A DNA stretch of 64,000 nucleotides from positions 62,001 to 126,000 of the forward strand of contig JADJHP010000004.1 in assembly GCA_016707525.1 (NCBI GenBank). Direction: 5' to 3'. The stretch is from Ignavibacteriota bacterium. Lineage in GTDB: Bacteria > Bacteroidota > Ignavibacteria > UBA10030 > UBA6906. Both the position numbers and the translations under genes were made by a program. The notes under the pieces are model-generated. The model had not been told where the DNA came from. It ran no database searches and was given only the letters and a program-made list of their open reading frames with translations. Every line of letters begins with the position of its first letter. Positions within the stretch are counted from its first letter, which is position 1. Shown here one piece after another: positions 25,353 through 36,300 of the stretch.

Positions 25353-27125
25353 TCAGAACTCGAGTTTCGACCCGGGCAGTTCAACATGTCCGCCGACCGG
25401 CGGCGGCACGAACGGCACATACCGGTTCCCTTCCCATTGCACCCACCGCCAGGGACGGTCTTCGAGTCGGCCTGCGAACCTGAACTGCACACCTGCAGGC
25501 CTCCCATCATCGGTCAGATCGATCACTTCGGCGGTCATCCCCGTCAATGTCACCCGCTCGCCCTTCACCATAGGATGCGCCGGCCCGCGGAAGACGTTGT
25601 CGAATGACGAGGATATGAACCCTCCCTCAGGCCGGACGATGAGGGTCGCACTGTCCGGTCGAAGGATATGGACGGCCTCCAGACCCGGAGAGAGAACACG
25701 TAGCCGCCGTGGTGGCACGCTGCCCAGCACCATCCGCGCGATGCCCGCCTGATGCGCATAGAATGGGATCGGATGATTCACGATCACGAGATCCGTCCCG
25801 CGCATGCTTCCATCATCCTCGAGCGCAAGCGCGGCATCCTGAATGTACTTTTGCGCAAAGGTCGTGCTTGTGGCATTGTACACAAGCGAGAGTGCAGCGA
25901 TCGGACCGTGCACTGCCACGAGGAGGATCACGGCCCACCGGCGGACCCGCACATGGGTCCGCGGCTCCCCGGGCCTGGCATTGCATTCACGTGCCCGCTG
26001 GATCCAGATCGCGATCAATCCGAACGCACCCAGCCCGGTGAACATCAGCAGACGGCTATGCGGCAGGGCCGTGCACACGATCGGCACGGACAGCAGCATG
26101 CCGGTCACCCAGAAGCGGGAGACACGATCGGACCTGATGAGCGGCCAGAACAAGAAACCGAACAGCACCACGATCACCGTTCCCCATATCAACAGCGGAC
26201 TGAGCAGATGTTCGCCCAGGAAGAGGACGAGGGATGACGGCGGCAGGAACAACTGATCGGCGAGGAGCAGGGGCGCACGCATTCCTACAGCTTCGAGGAA
26301 CCGGAGCGGCTCGGACAGCGGATCGATGTAGTATCCGGATCCCCACGTGCCGTATCCCCGTTCAGAGCGAATCACAAACCAGATGACCGTCAGTACCGCG
26401 TACGGCAGGAGCGACCGGATCCTTCTTCTGACCGTACCATGGTCCAGGAAGAGCGCATACGCGAAGAGGTAACCGCATACGGCGAGCATCGATTCGCCCG
26501 CGAGAAGACCCGCGGCCAGGAACAGCGGGCCCAGGATGAACCCCGGCTTCCAGCCATCACGCCGCCATCGGTCGTGCACGAGGAGGACGAGGCAGCCCGC
26601 CAGAAGCGTCAGCAGCGTGTTCCGGTTCGCGATCCACCCCGCGGCGAGCCCGTGCACGTCATCGAGAGCAAAGAACAGCGCCGCGAGTCCGGCGGTCACA
26701 TTCACGCCAAGATAGCGCCGATACAAATAGGCCCCGGCGATGACCAGCGCGATGAACCATACCAGGCTCTGCACATGCATCAGAATCGGGCTCTCAGGCC
26801 AGAGCAGGTAGTCCAGGTAGTGTGTCAGCGCGGCGAGCGGCCGCCAGAATGCCAGCCGGAGTGTCGGCAGGGTCCACCAGGGCGCGACCCCCATATCCAT
26901 GAGGACCTTGGCTTGCGCGGGGTTTCCGGTCAGGAACGTGAAGATCTCAAGGTTCGCTGCGCCATGCCCGGTCGTGTCCGCATACCCGTGCAGGAAGAAC
27001 CGCTGGGTGAGGTCATCCTGCTGCCAACCGATCCAGGCGGACGGGAGGACCAGAAGAAGCCCGATCCCCGCACAGATGTACGGCAATGAGCGGTGGCCGA
27101 GGACGCGTTCAATGAATCGTTTCAT
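25353..27125 (-). CDS. Polytopic membrane protein, GT-C-like, unknown function
   Basis: 590 aa from ATG at 27125 (MKRFIERVLGHRSLPYICAG); no clear ribosome-binding site. About 11 membrane helices fill residues 15-400, beginning PYICAGIGLLLVLPSAWIG, and a soluble beta-rich tail of ~170 residues follows. The first outer loop has WQQDDLTQRFF, an acidic pair in the place where GT-C glycosyltransferases (PMT/ArnT type) hold catalytic acids, and WIANRNTLLTLLAG resembles motifs in such proteins. I infer a lipid-linked sugar transferase-like protein, but the family was not recognised with certainty. Confidence 0.7.
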   Translation of the reverse strand: MKRFIERVLGHRSLPYICAGIGLLLVLPSAWIGWQQDDLTQRFFLHGYADTTGHGAANLEIFTFLTGNPAQAKVLMDMGVAPWWTLPTLRLAFWRPLAALTHYLDYLLWPESPILMHVQSLVWFIALVIAGAYLYRRYLGVNVTAGLAALFFALDDVHGLAAGWIANRNTLLTLLAGCLVLLVHDRWRRDGWKPGFILGPLFLAAGLLAGESMLAVCGYLFAYALFLDHGTVRRRIRSLLPYAVLTVIWFVIRSERGYGTWGSGYYIDPLSEPLRFLEAVGMRAPLLLADQLFLPPSSLVLFLGEHLLSPLLIWGTVIVVLFGFLFWPLIRSDRVSRFWVTGMLLSVPIVCTALPHSRLLMFTGLGAFGLIAIWIQRARECNARPGEPRTHVRVRRWAVILLVAVHGPIAALSLVYNATSTTFAQKYIQDAALALEDDGSMRGTDLVIVNHPIPFYAHQAGIARMVLGSVPPRRLRVLSPGLEAVHILRPDSATLIVRPEGGFISSSFDNVFRGPAHPMVKGERVTLTGMTAEVIDLTDDGRPAGVQFRFAGRLEDRPWRWVQWEGNRYVPFVPPPVGGHVELPGSKLEF

Positions 27126-27216
27126 AGGTGCACTGTCCGGACGATGGATCGGGTGGACCTGACCCATGGCAATAGTGCCCGAAACCTACGAAGTCGTTGG
27201 CCGGAATGCAATACGT

Positions 27217-27274
27217 CTCGATTTTTCGGTGAGGCAACGAATCAGCTTGGACTCGATTTATTGATGAGGCAACG
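27217..27274. repeat. Pair of imperfect 23-bp direct repeats upstream of htpG
   Basis: Copies at 27217-27239 and 27252-27274 share CTCGATTT and TGAGGCAACG and differ at 3 of 23 positions; the period is 35 nt. They end just before the predicted htpG promoter and may bind a regulator. Confidence 0.55.
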
Positions 27275-27282
27275 GGCACATC

Positions 27283-27311
27283 TTGATTCTTTTCGCTGAA
27301 TCCGCTATTCT
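27283..27311 (+). promoter_or_regulatory. Predicted promoter of htpG
   Basis: TTGATT (27283-27288), 17-nt spacer, TATTCT (27306-27311); start near 27318, leader about 40 nt. No CIRCE element is visible. Confidence 0.4.
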
Positions 27312-27359
27312 CTCAGTGCCTTTTCTTTCGTTCCATACGTCATTTCCGGAGAGTTGCCC

Positions 27360-29258
27360 ATGTCATCGCACCAGGAAACCCTTGAATTCAAGAGTGAGCT
27401 CCGCCAGGTCCTGAATATCATCACCCATTCCCTCTATTCCCACAAGGAGGTCTTCCTCCGGGAACTGATCAGCAATGCGAGCGACGCGATCGATACCGTC
27501 CGTTTCAACTCGCTGAGCAATGAGGACATGCTGGAAGGGAACCGGGATTGGAAGATCAAACTGGTCCCCGACAAGGCGGCCGGCACGCTGACCATTTCGG
27601 ACAATGGGGTCGGGATGTCGCGTGAAACCGTTGTGGAGAACCTCGGAACGATCGCCCGGTCCGGCACCAAGGCGTTCCTCGAATCGCTCAAGGCGGCGGG
27701 ATCAGGGGACCGGCCAGAGCTGATCGGGCAGTTCGGGGTGGGCTTCTATTCCGCCTTCATGGTGGCCGACCGCGTGACGGTTCTCTCGCGCATGGCGGGC
27801 GATCCGACCATGGGTGTCCGCTGGGAGTCCGACGGTCAGGGATCATTCACCGTGGAATCCGTACCCAAAGCGACCCGCGGGACGGACATCACCCTCCATC
27901 TCAAAGAGGACGAGAAGGACTTCCTGGAGCCCTGGACGCTCCGCCGATTAGTGAAGCAGTTCTCCGATTTCATCGAGCACCCGGTGGTCATGGACGTGGA
28001 GAAGGAGAACGACAAGAAGGAAAAGGAAACGGTCGAGGAGACACTCAACTCCCGCAAGGCATTGTGGTTGAGGTCGAAAAGTGATGTCACCACCGAGGAG
28101 TACAACGCGTTCTATCAGCAGGTTTCCGGCGACTTCACCGAACCGGCAAAGGTGATCCACTACGCCGGCGAAGGGACGATGGAGTTCAAGGTCCTTCTGT
28201 TCATCCCCGGGCACAAACCCTTCGACATGCAATTCGGTGAACCGAAGTATGGCCCGAAGCTGTACATCCGCCGCGTCCTGATCATGGAGCACTGCGAGCA
28301 GTTGCTTCCACCCTATCTCCGGTTCGTCCGTGGCGTCGTGGACAGCAGCGACCTTCCTCTGAACGTGTCTCGTGAGCTGCTCCAGCAGAACCCCCTGCTC
28401 GAACGCATCCAGCGGAACCTGGTGAAGAGCGTGCTCAAGGCGCTGGAAGAGATGAAGGCTTCGGAGCCGGAAGCGTACAGCACATTCTTCAAAGAACTCG
28501 GCGGTGTGCTCAAAGAAGGTATCGCCACGGACCACACGAACCGCGAGCAGGTGGCGGACCTGATGCTCTACGAGTCCATCAATACCGAAACCGGCAAGAC
28601 CACCACGCTGCCGGAGTATACGGGCAAGATGCCGGCGGACCAGAAGGACATCTACTATCTCACCGGCGAGAGCCGTGCGCTCATCGAGCATGCCCCGACG
28701 CTCGAGATCTTCCGCTCCCGCGGCTGGGATGTGCTCTTGATGACCGACGCCATCGACGAGTTCGTTCTCCCCTCCCTGCATGACTACCGGGGCAAGCACC
28801 TGAAGGCAGCGGACAAGGGCGACCTCGAAGGAAGCGAGGTGATCCCGGAGGAAGAGAAGAAGAAGTTCGAACCGCTCTTCGGCTTCATGAAGCAGACACT
28901 CAACGGGATCCAGGAGGTCCGCCTCTCGTCCCGACTGAAGGAGAGCGCTTCCTGCCTCGTGAGCGACGAGGGAGCCATGGGCGCGAACATGGAGCGGATC
29001 ATGCAGAAGCTCGGCCAGGCCGGCAGGGTCTCCGATCGCATCCTGGAGCTGAATGGCAGCCATGCAGTTGTGCGTGCAGTGCAGGCATTGTATGCCGCAC
29101 AACCCGGTGACGCACGGATCGAACGCGTTGTGCGATTGCTGTACGAGCAGGCGATCATTGCCGAAGGTTCGAAGCTGACGGACCCCCAGGGCTTCGCCCA
29201 GAGGGTGAACGACCTGATCTCAGGGGACCTGGCTGCGGGGACCGGCGCAGGGAGCTGA
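27360..29258 (+). CDS. htpG: Molecular chaperone HtpG (Hsp90)
   Basis: 632 aa from ATG at 27360 (GGAGAG 7 nt upstream), the usual HtpG length. The GHKL ATPase domain has LRELISNASDA (N box), ISDNGVGM (G1 box) and GQFGVGFYSAFMV. The middle domain has YIRRVLIMEHCEQLLPPYLRFVRGVVDSSDLPLNVSRELLQ. The C-terminal dimerisation domain follows and there is no MEEVD tail, as expected for bacteria. A cytosolic chaperone for folding of client proteins under stress. Monocistronic; two direct repeats lie upstream of its predicted promoter. Confidence 0.98.
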   Translation: MSSHQETLEFKSELRQVLNIITHSLYSHKEVFLRELISNASDAIDTVRFNSLSNEDMLEGNRDWKIKLVPDKAAGTLTISDNGVGMSRETVVENLGTIARSGTKAFLESLKAAGSGDRPELIGQFGVGFYSAFMVADRVTVLSRMAGDPTMGVRWESDGQGSFTVESVPKATRGTDITLHLKEDEKDFLEPWTLRRLVKQFSDFIEHPVVMDVEKENDKKEKETVEETLNSRKALWLRSKSDVTTEEYNAFYQQVSGDFTEPAKVIHYAGEGTMEFKVLLFIPGHKPFDMQFGEPKYGPKLYIRRVLIMEHCEQLLPPYLRFVRGVVDSSDLPLNVSRELLQQNPLLERIQRNLVKSVLKALEEMKASEPEAYSTFFKELGGVLKEGIATDHTNREQVADLMLYESINTETGKTTTLPEYTGKMPADQKDIYYLTGESRALIEHAPTLEIFRSRGWDVLLMTDAIDEFVLPSLHDYRGKHLKAADKGDLEGSEVIPEEEKKKFEPLFGFMKQTLNGIQEVRLSSRLKESASCLVSDEGAMGANMERIMQKLGQAGRVSDRILELNGSHAVVRAVQALYAAQPGDARIERVVRLLYEQAIIAEGSKLTDPQGFAQRVNDLISGDLAAGTGAGS

Positions 29259-29275
29259 GCCCGCCGGGGTGAGGA

Positions 29276-32200
29276 TCACGGACGCGTGGGAGGCAACCAC
29301 CGCTCCAGCATGGCGGCGAGCTCGCCGGACTTCACCGGTTTGCTGAGATAGTCATTCATGCCGGACTCGAGGCAGAGTTCCCGGTCGCCCTTCATGGCGT
29401 TGGCGGTCATCGCGATGATCGGGATCTCCCGGTTCTGCCCGCGCAGCGTGCGTGTTGCCTCGAACCCGTCCATCTCCGGCATCTGGCAATCCATCAGGAT
29501 GATATCATAGCTGCCCGAGGTGACGGCTTCCACTGCTTCCGCGCCATTGGAGACGGTTTCGGCCCGGTAGCCAAGCTTCGCGAGGATCTTCAGCGCCACG
29601 AGCTGGTTGATCGGGTTATCTTCAGCGATCAGGATCCGCGCCGGCGAGGGTTCTGCGGCTGCGCGCTTCGGTGGCGCATCTTCGGGTGTGACATCTGTTC
29701 CCTTCCCGCCGAGGATGGCTTCCATTGCCTCCTTCAGGTGATTCTGGCGGAACGGCTTCGTGAAGTATGCGGCGAATCCGGTCTCCAGGATCCGCTGCCG
29801 ATCCCCCCGCTCACCCAGCGATGTTAACATCACCAGGTGCGTGTCCATGAGCCGGCGCGATGCTTTGACTCTCTTCCCTGTCTCGGCGCCATCGATCCCC
29901 GGCATCGCCATGTCCATGAGGGCGAACTGGTATGGATCACCGGAGTTCAGCGCCTCCTCCAGGACCTCCAGCGCATGCTCACCACTGATCGCCTCGCCGG
30001 AGCGGCACCCCCAATTATGCAGCAGCGTGCGCACGAGGAATCTGTTTGCCTCGCTGTCGTCCACCACCAGAACACGCACCCCTTCCAGGATGCTGGCCGG
30101 ACCGGAGACATCGGGGATGGCATGCTCCACCGGAGCGAACCGTACGGTGAACCAGAACATCGAACCGCGCTGCTCCTCTTTCGTGATGGGGGAGCGGGCC
30201 GGACTCTCCATGCCGATCTCCCCTCCCATGAGCTCGGCAAGTTGCATGGAGATCGCAAGTCCCAGCCCCGTACCACCATACCTGCGGGTGATGGAACCAT
30301 CGACCTGGGTGAACGGGGTGAAGAGCTTCTGCTGCTTCTCCTGGGGAATGCCGACGCCACTATCGGTGATGGCGAACCGCACGACCGGCCGCCCCTCCTC
30401 GATCCGGTCCAGACATGCATGGAGCGTCACACCACCTTCGTGAGTGAATTTCACGGCATTCCCCCCGAGGTTCAGGAGGACCTGCCGGACACGTCCGGGG
30501 TCACCCCGCACGAGCTGGGGTACATTGGGGTCGATGAGACAAACGATATGGAGGTCTTTCTCGTGCGCCTTGACCGCGAGGAGTTCCGTGGTCTCCTCAA
30601 GGATCGTATGGAGATTGAACTCCAGATCATCCAGTTCGATCTTGTGCGCCTCGATCTTGGAAAAATCCAGGATGTCATTGATGAGGGCAAGCAATGCCTC
30701 GCTGCTGGTCCGGACCACGTCGACGAACTGCCTCTGTTCAGGGTTCAGGGGAGAATCGATCAGCAGGCCGGTCATGCCGATGATCCCGTTCATCGGTGTG
30801 CGGATCTCATGGCTCATGTTCGCAAGGAACTGGGACTTCGCAACATTGGCGGCTTCCGCCTGACCGGCGAGCGCATGCGCGCGTGCGGTGGTTTCCTTCA
30901 GGGCTTCATTCGCCTCGCGCACTTCCATGAGGGCCTCGTTGAGCTCGAGGTGCGCGGCTTCGCGCTCCGCTTCATACTTCCGCTGTTCGGTGATATCCCG
31001 GACAAGCCCGATGGCATGCCACCCATCATTCAAACGGACGGCAGACAGTGCAAGTTGGACCGGCACCTCACGGCCGTCCTTTGCGAGGGCCTCCACCTCC
31101 AGGATCTTACCGATCCCTGCACCCGTGCCGGAGGACTGAAATTCCGCGAAGGCGTCCCGATAACCCACCGTGTACCGCTCCGGCGCGAGGATCTTGTGCA
31201 GGTCCTTGCCGATCACGTCCGCCGCGGAGTATCCGAAGATGCGTTCGGCGGCAGGGTTCCAGAAGGAGACAGTGCCGTGAGGATCGATCATGATGATCCC
31301 ATCCTGGGCCGATCCCGTGATCGCCCGCATCCTCGATTCACCTTCCTGGATCTGCGCGAACATGTTCATCAGCTGATCCTGGATCTTGCCGCTGACGATC
31401 CACAGGAACGCGATCACACTCCCGAGGAGGACGACCCAGAATCCCAGGCTGATCAGGATCCCGTTCCCTGCCGCATCCTGTTCTCTCGTCACATCAGTCA
31501 GCGTGATCAGGGAGAGGATCTCATTGCCATGCGGATCATTGACCGGGATGAACCCGCAGCCATAGACATGATCACCATGATGGGCGACGAGCACGCGCGC
31601 GGTCGGACCATTATTTCGTCCCTCGCGAAGGAGTTCCTCGATCTCCCGGGGTACACCCTTGAGCGTACTCTGCACCACCACGCCGGCCGGGTACGTCTCC
31701 CAGTCGCCGGCAATGTAGTTGTTCCGGACCCCCTGTTCCACTTCTTCACGGTCCACAGAGCGTTTATGGAGAATCACGATCGCATCCAGATGCATACTGA
31801 TCGCGAAGCGTTGAACGATCGCTTCGATATTCTTCCCGATCTCGAGATAGCCGATCTGACGCCCACGCACCGTCCAGGGACGGGTGTACCTTAAGGAGAC
31901 CGCTCCACGTGAACCCAGCTCTGTCCCCCATGAATCCTCCCCGCTTGCACGGGAAAGAAGAAATGTTGGCCGGTCGATGCGATCGCCGAACACGGCGGGT
32001 TTGTGTCCGCGCGCCAGGCAGGTGCCATCCGGTGTGATGCAGAACAACTGATTGATGCCCACGTCGAACTTCATCTCTTCGAATCGTTGCGCGGCCACCG
32101 AACGCAATGCGCCCGCATCACCCCTCACCCATGCCCGCTCCATGCCGGCGTCGAGCATGAAGCGATCATGCACTGACCGCAAGGACTGCACCTGCACCCC

Positions 32201-33043
32201 ATAGAGGGTATTCCATTTATCCTGCACCTGATCGTGCAGGGTGTGCAGCCGCAGGTGGGAGTCCTGCGTGTAGACATGGTACTCGTACAAACCGTAGAAG
32301 ATCGCGGCGACGAGCACCGCGATGACCGATGGCGTGATCACCCACACCCGGACCTGGATGTTCGTCGGACTCAATCGGCGCAGGCCATGATATGCCAGCA
32401 TGCTCGCCGCAACAAGGAACACGGCGAGAAGACCGGTAAGAATCAGAGGGCGGATCCGGACAATATTCAGGGATCGGTTCCATTCCGAGGCAGGAACATC
32501 CACACCGACCACGAGGACGACGTGGCTCCCCGATCCATCCATCACGGGGGCAAGTGCCGTCACCCAGGTCCCGAACTCATCCTCCTGCGGACCAAACACG
32601 ACCGGGTCATGGTCCCGGAAGATCGCACGATACTGCGGACCAGCCTGACGAAACTCAGACCCGGGAGCACTGGAGGCCGGGTCGTTGAGCGGATAGGTTT
32701 CGGGACCGAACAGAATGTGATCACCCCTGAGGGCGAGACTGTACACGCCCGCATGGGTGATCTCACCCACTGCCCCATTCATTTGTTCTCTGATACGTTG
32801 ATAGGCAGGAATATCGCGGTCCCCGGGGGTGAACGTGAGCTGACCGACAAGTGCCGGGTCGACCGTCCCCGCGACATAGATCGCACTACGGAGGACCTCC
32901 TCCCGCATTTCCTGATCGTGTCGGTCCGCCTCCCGGTCGCCGAACCACCAGCCGCTGGCGATGAGCAGGATGACGGCGAGACCAAGACTTAGTGGCCAGA
33001 ATCGGCCCTTCATCCGGTCATGTAGCGCGAATCCTTCTGCCAT
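29276..33043 (-). CDS. Hybrid sensor histidine kinase with two periplasmic sensor loops, PAS and two receiver domains
   Basis: 1255 aa. Four membrane helices (about 17-34, 197-217, 233-252, 527-550) frame two outer loops: residues 35-196 and 253-526. The second looks like a double-Cache sensor. Then a PAS domain (570-690, DGIIMIDPHGTVSFWNPAAERIFGYS), a coiled coil, HisKA with H745 in SHEIRTPMNGI, HATPase_c (LLNLGGNAVKF, DSGVGIP, GGTGLGLAI) and two receivers with D1044 (ALMDMAMPG) and D1185 (ILMDCQMPEMDG). There is no Hpt domain, so phosphate must pass to a separate protein or act through the receivers. Start at 33043; ATG at 33013 is an alternative. It converges on htpG. No DNA-binding partner is adjacent. 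Confidence 0.93.
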   Translation of the reverse strand: MAEGFALHDRMKGRFWPLSLGLAVILLIASGWWFGDREADRHDQEMREEVLRSAIYVAGTVDPALVGQLTFTPGDRDIPAYQRIREQMNGAVGEITHAGVYSLALRGDHILFGPETYPLNDPASSAPGSEFRQAGPQYRAIFRDHDPVVFGPQEDEFGTWVTALAPVMDGSGSHVVLVVGVDVPASEWNRSLNIVRIRPLILTGLLAVFLVAASMLAYHGLRRLSPTNIQVRVWVITPSVIAVLVAAIFYGLYEYHVYTQDSHLRLHTLHDQVQDKWNTLYGVQVQSLRSVHDRFMLDAGMERAWVRGDAGALRSVAAQRFEEMKFDVGINQLFCITPDGTCLARGHKPAVFGDRIDRPTFLLSRASGEDSWGTELGSRGAVSLRYTRPWTVRGRQIGYLEIGKNIEAIVQRFAISMHLDAIVILHKRSVDREEVEQGVRNNYIAGDWETYPAGVVVQSTLKGVPREIEELLREGRNNGPTARVLVAHHGDHVYGCGFIPVNDPHGNEILSLITLTDVTREQDAAGNGILISLGFWVVLLGSVIAFLWIVSGKIQDQLMNMFAQIQEGESRMRAITGSAQDGIIMIDPHGTVSFWNPAAERIFGYSAADVIGKDLHKILAPERYTVGYRDAFAEFQSSGTGAGIGKILEVEALAKDGREVPVQLALSAVRLNDGWHAIGLVRDITEQRKYEAEREAAHLELNEALMEVREANEALKETTARAHALAGQAEAANVAKSQFLANMSHEIRTPMNGIIGMTGLLIDSPLNPEQRQFVDVVRTSSEALLALINDILDFSKIEAHKIELDDLEFNLHTILEETTELLAVKAHEKDLHIVCLIDPNVPQLVRGDPGRVRQVLLNLGGNAVKFTHEGGVTLHACLDRIEEGRPVVRFAITDSGVGIPQEKQQKLFTPFTQVDGSITRRYGGTGLGLAISMQLAELMGGEIGMESPARSPITKEEQRGSMFWFTVRFAPVEHAIPDVSGPASILEGVRVLVVDDSEANRFLVRTLLHNWGCRSGEAISGEHALEVLEEALNSGDPYQFALMDMAMPGIDGAETGKRVKASRRLMDTHLVMLTSLGERGDRQRILETGFAAYFTKPFRQNHLKEAMEAILGGKGTDVTPEDAPPKRAAAEPSPARILIAEDNPINQLVALKILAKLGYRAETVSNGAEAVEAVTSGSYDIILMDCQMPEMDGFEATRTLRGQNREIPIIAMTANAMKGDRELCLESGMNDYLSKPVKSGELAAMLERWLPPTRP

Positions 33044-33327
33044 CCTGCTGGTCCCTACGGTCCTTGCTCATGGTAACGTTTGCTCATTTCCCGTCCGGAG
33101 GTTCATGTTTGACGGGAGACGACGCAGTGCTCAGGAGGACTGTAGTTCAATCAGTGTGCCATCACGGCATGGCGGGAGGGAAAGAAAAGGGCAAAAATGT
33201 GTCAATATTTGGGGAAATTACACGGGGGAGATAGCCCGGCAGAGCGTTAAGGCGCTCTGCCGGCATACTCATGACTGCTGCTGAACGGTTGGTTATAATA
33301 GAACAGCCCCCGGGGAATCGCAAAAGC

Positions 33328-36300
33328 TTACGCAGTCTCCCAGGCACAGAGAGCATTCACATACGCGGCGGACCCATCACGCAACCAACCGTCCATTTGT
33401 GCCGGCTCCTTCAATTGCTGTCCACGCTCCCGGGGAACGGCAATATACGCACACGCCAGGCCCGGAAGGACCGTCATGTCCCCCCAGAGCTTTTCAAACT
33501 GCAGGGTTGGGAACACATCCTCCTGCCCTTTCCCCCACCGCTTCTTCACGTTCTTCAGCGTGATGTACGTCGGCATGCGCAGGGCAAGGTCGCGCACCGC
33601 CCGGTTCACCTTCTCACTATCACTGAGCTCTCTCCGGCTGAGGCCGAACACGGCGAGGACGCGGTCGATATCAAGCCAGTACGTCGCCGAGTTATAGTAC
33701 GACAGACGGAATTCGTACTCCTCACGCGGCAGCGCAAGCCCCTCGATCAACCGTATGCGCCCATCGGTCTTTGCCAACCCGCCGCCACGATCCTCAAGCC
33801 GTCGATGGATCACTTCCACGGTCATCCCGGCGCCGCTCGCAATATGCCGTCCCAGGAGCCCCGGATCCAGATGCGCACCCATCGTATCCACGTTATGGAC
33901 GAGGAGGTATTTCAGCGCGGGACGATCTTCGAGAATGCGTTGCAGAACACCATTCCGGAACACTGTCGGCACCTCATACCAGTGTCCGACAGGATGGAGG
34001 CATTGCATGGGAATATTGTCCGTATAGTCCGTTCCCTCCCCTGCCCGTTCTGCCCAATCCATCAGCGATGCGTGGAGGCTCTCCACCACTTTCTGTGCCT
34101 GTGCATCGAGCAGTTGCTGGGGCATCTCCATCCAGGCGAACCGCAGATCACGCACGGTGGGAATGAGCCGAAGCCCGATGCTTGAACCCGGTGAGAGGTG
34201 GACACCACCATGGTACCCGTAATTCTTCTCCGCTTCCAGAGTCCGTGCGATCGCGTCGTGGGTGAGATAGCCGGTGGAAATGATATGGGGGACCTGCACG
34301 CCATACTTCGCCGATGTGGCCCTGCTTTTCGCCAGATGGGTCTCGATGAACGACCGGTACACACCTCCCAGCCGGCAGAAGGGATGCAGGGCTTTCACTG
34401 TCCCTGCGCCACGTGTCCATCTGCTGCCAGCCCCCGCAGCCAGCGTCAGGACACCGACGGATCCGGCAGCGAGCGCTTCTTCGCCGATCCTCTGCAACTC
34501 CCGTGGCGACGCGGACGTACAATCGACGACGTCGCCTTCAGCGACGTCGTCGATCTCGGTATTGATCGGGAGCCGGTTCTGCGCAAGTCCGATCCGGCCA
34601 CTCCGGAGATCGGCCTTGATCTGCTCGTGTTGCAACCTGTCGAATCCATACCGGCGCAACAGATCATCCAACGAGGAATGCTCCGCGCTCAGCATTCCCC
34701 GGTCGGGCATCATACGGTCGACGATCCCCTGCAGTGTACCGTCCAAGGAGGTCACCGTCCGGCTCGAAGCGGAGAGTTGTTCGAGTTCGCGGCGCTGCAC
34801 CGGCGACAGTTCCCGCGGGTCCTTACGGAGGAGATGGGGCACCGTCAGCGTGTAGTATGTGCGCGGCATCAGCGCATCAGCGCCTGCATGGAGGATGCCC
34901 CACGAGCCATTCTCGTTGATGGCAAAATCATAGACCACCGGTTCGATGGCGAACGGGATCCCATCCTGATAGTGGTGTTTCTCTTCGGCCATCACCGTGT
35001 GGAGGCGGTCCTGAGCCCGGGCTTTGACCGACGGTTCGAACAGGAATCCCATCCCCCCTCCGGACATACCACCGAGCATCCAGAATCCCCAGAAGTCCTT
35101 CCCGAATTCCTGCGAGATCCGTGCGACGATCGATTCTGTATAGAGATTGGATGCCCACGGGATGATGGTCTGGATCGGCCCGAAGAAATTCTGGTGCGTT
35201 GCACCGCCGAGTGCCCGGATGTCGCCCTGCTGCAAATGGCCGATGATGCCATCGAAAAGACGGAGCGCCTCCCGCCGTCCCTGCCATTCTTCAGAAGAAC
35301 GCAGGAGGTACCGCTCGGTGACCATCTCCAGGATAGGGCCGACGTCCTGTGCCATCCCGCCGTGGACGAGGACAAGGCTCTCCTGGAGCCTCGTGCGGGT
35401 CGCACGAGAGACCTCATCCAGTGAGAACACGCGATGGTGGGGCAGCAGACAGCCACGGCTGACACCGAACTCTGCATCCCCCTCCCTGCTGACGACGCCC
35501 TCGATGAGTTTGATCCCGGGCCACACCCCGCCGGAATCCTGCCAGCCACCACCTGAACCCCCGAGCCACTCGCCGAGGATAGCACGCGCAGCAACAGTAC
35601 GGCGCTCTTCTTCCGTGAGTGCACCATCCAGGCTCGCGGTCTGCCCCGATGCACGCATGCACGCTGCGATGATGGAAGCAAGGAGGGTCGTAGACACTGC
35701 AAGGCGCGACCCCTTCGGGATGCCATTCACCTGACTTACGATCTCGAGTCCGAGGCCCGGGCCCACCATACGTGCGAGCAGTTCTTCCAACGGCTGATGC
35801 GCCCCCTCCATCCCCGGGGGGACGATCCCCGAAGCGATCACGGCTGCCTTCAAGAGTCCGAGGTAGTCGGCGGCGAAGTCAAACAACTGCACAAAGGAAG
35901 TACAGTCGACGCTCGTGCGGAGGTCGGTGCTGACAAGGCGTATCACGGGTGCGTCGATGACACGTACATAGGCCTCCACGGGCGGGGTGGGGCCCATGCT
36001 CTGCCCGTGCTCACGCACGGCCAGATCCACCGAGATATTCACCACCCGGGCTCCCTCGGGGAAATCCATCCCGAGGAAGAAGATATCGCTCCACCCGCTG
36101 TGCGAGAGGTCCATGCGCACGGGAGTGCGTTCATGCAGGACCGGAAAGAGCCCGTCTGTTTGCTGGAGCAGGCGCCGATCGATGCGGAGAGGATGGTCGG
36201 AGGGGTGGCCGGTACGGAACATCCACTGGTTCCCGCGAACAGAGCGGACGCTCGCGCGGACCTGATCCGCGAGTGTCTGGAAGCCGAGGCTGCGGTAGGC

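Noticed and set aside
27300..27360. CIRCE or HrcA-type heat-shock element upstream of htpG
   Set aside because: No TTAGCACTC-N9-GAGTGCTAA-like repeat is present.
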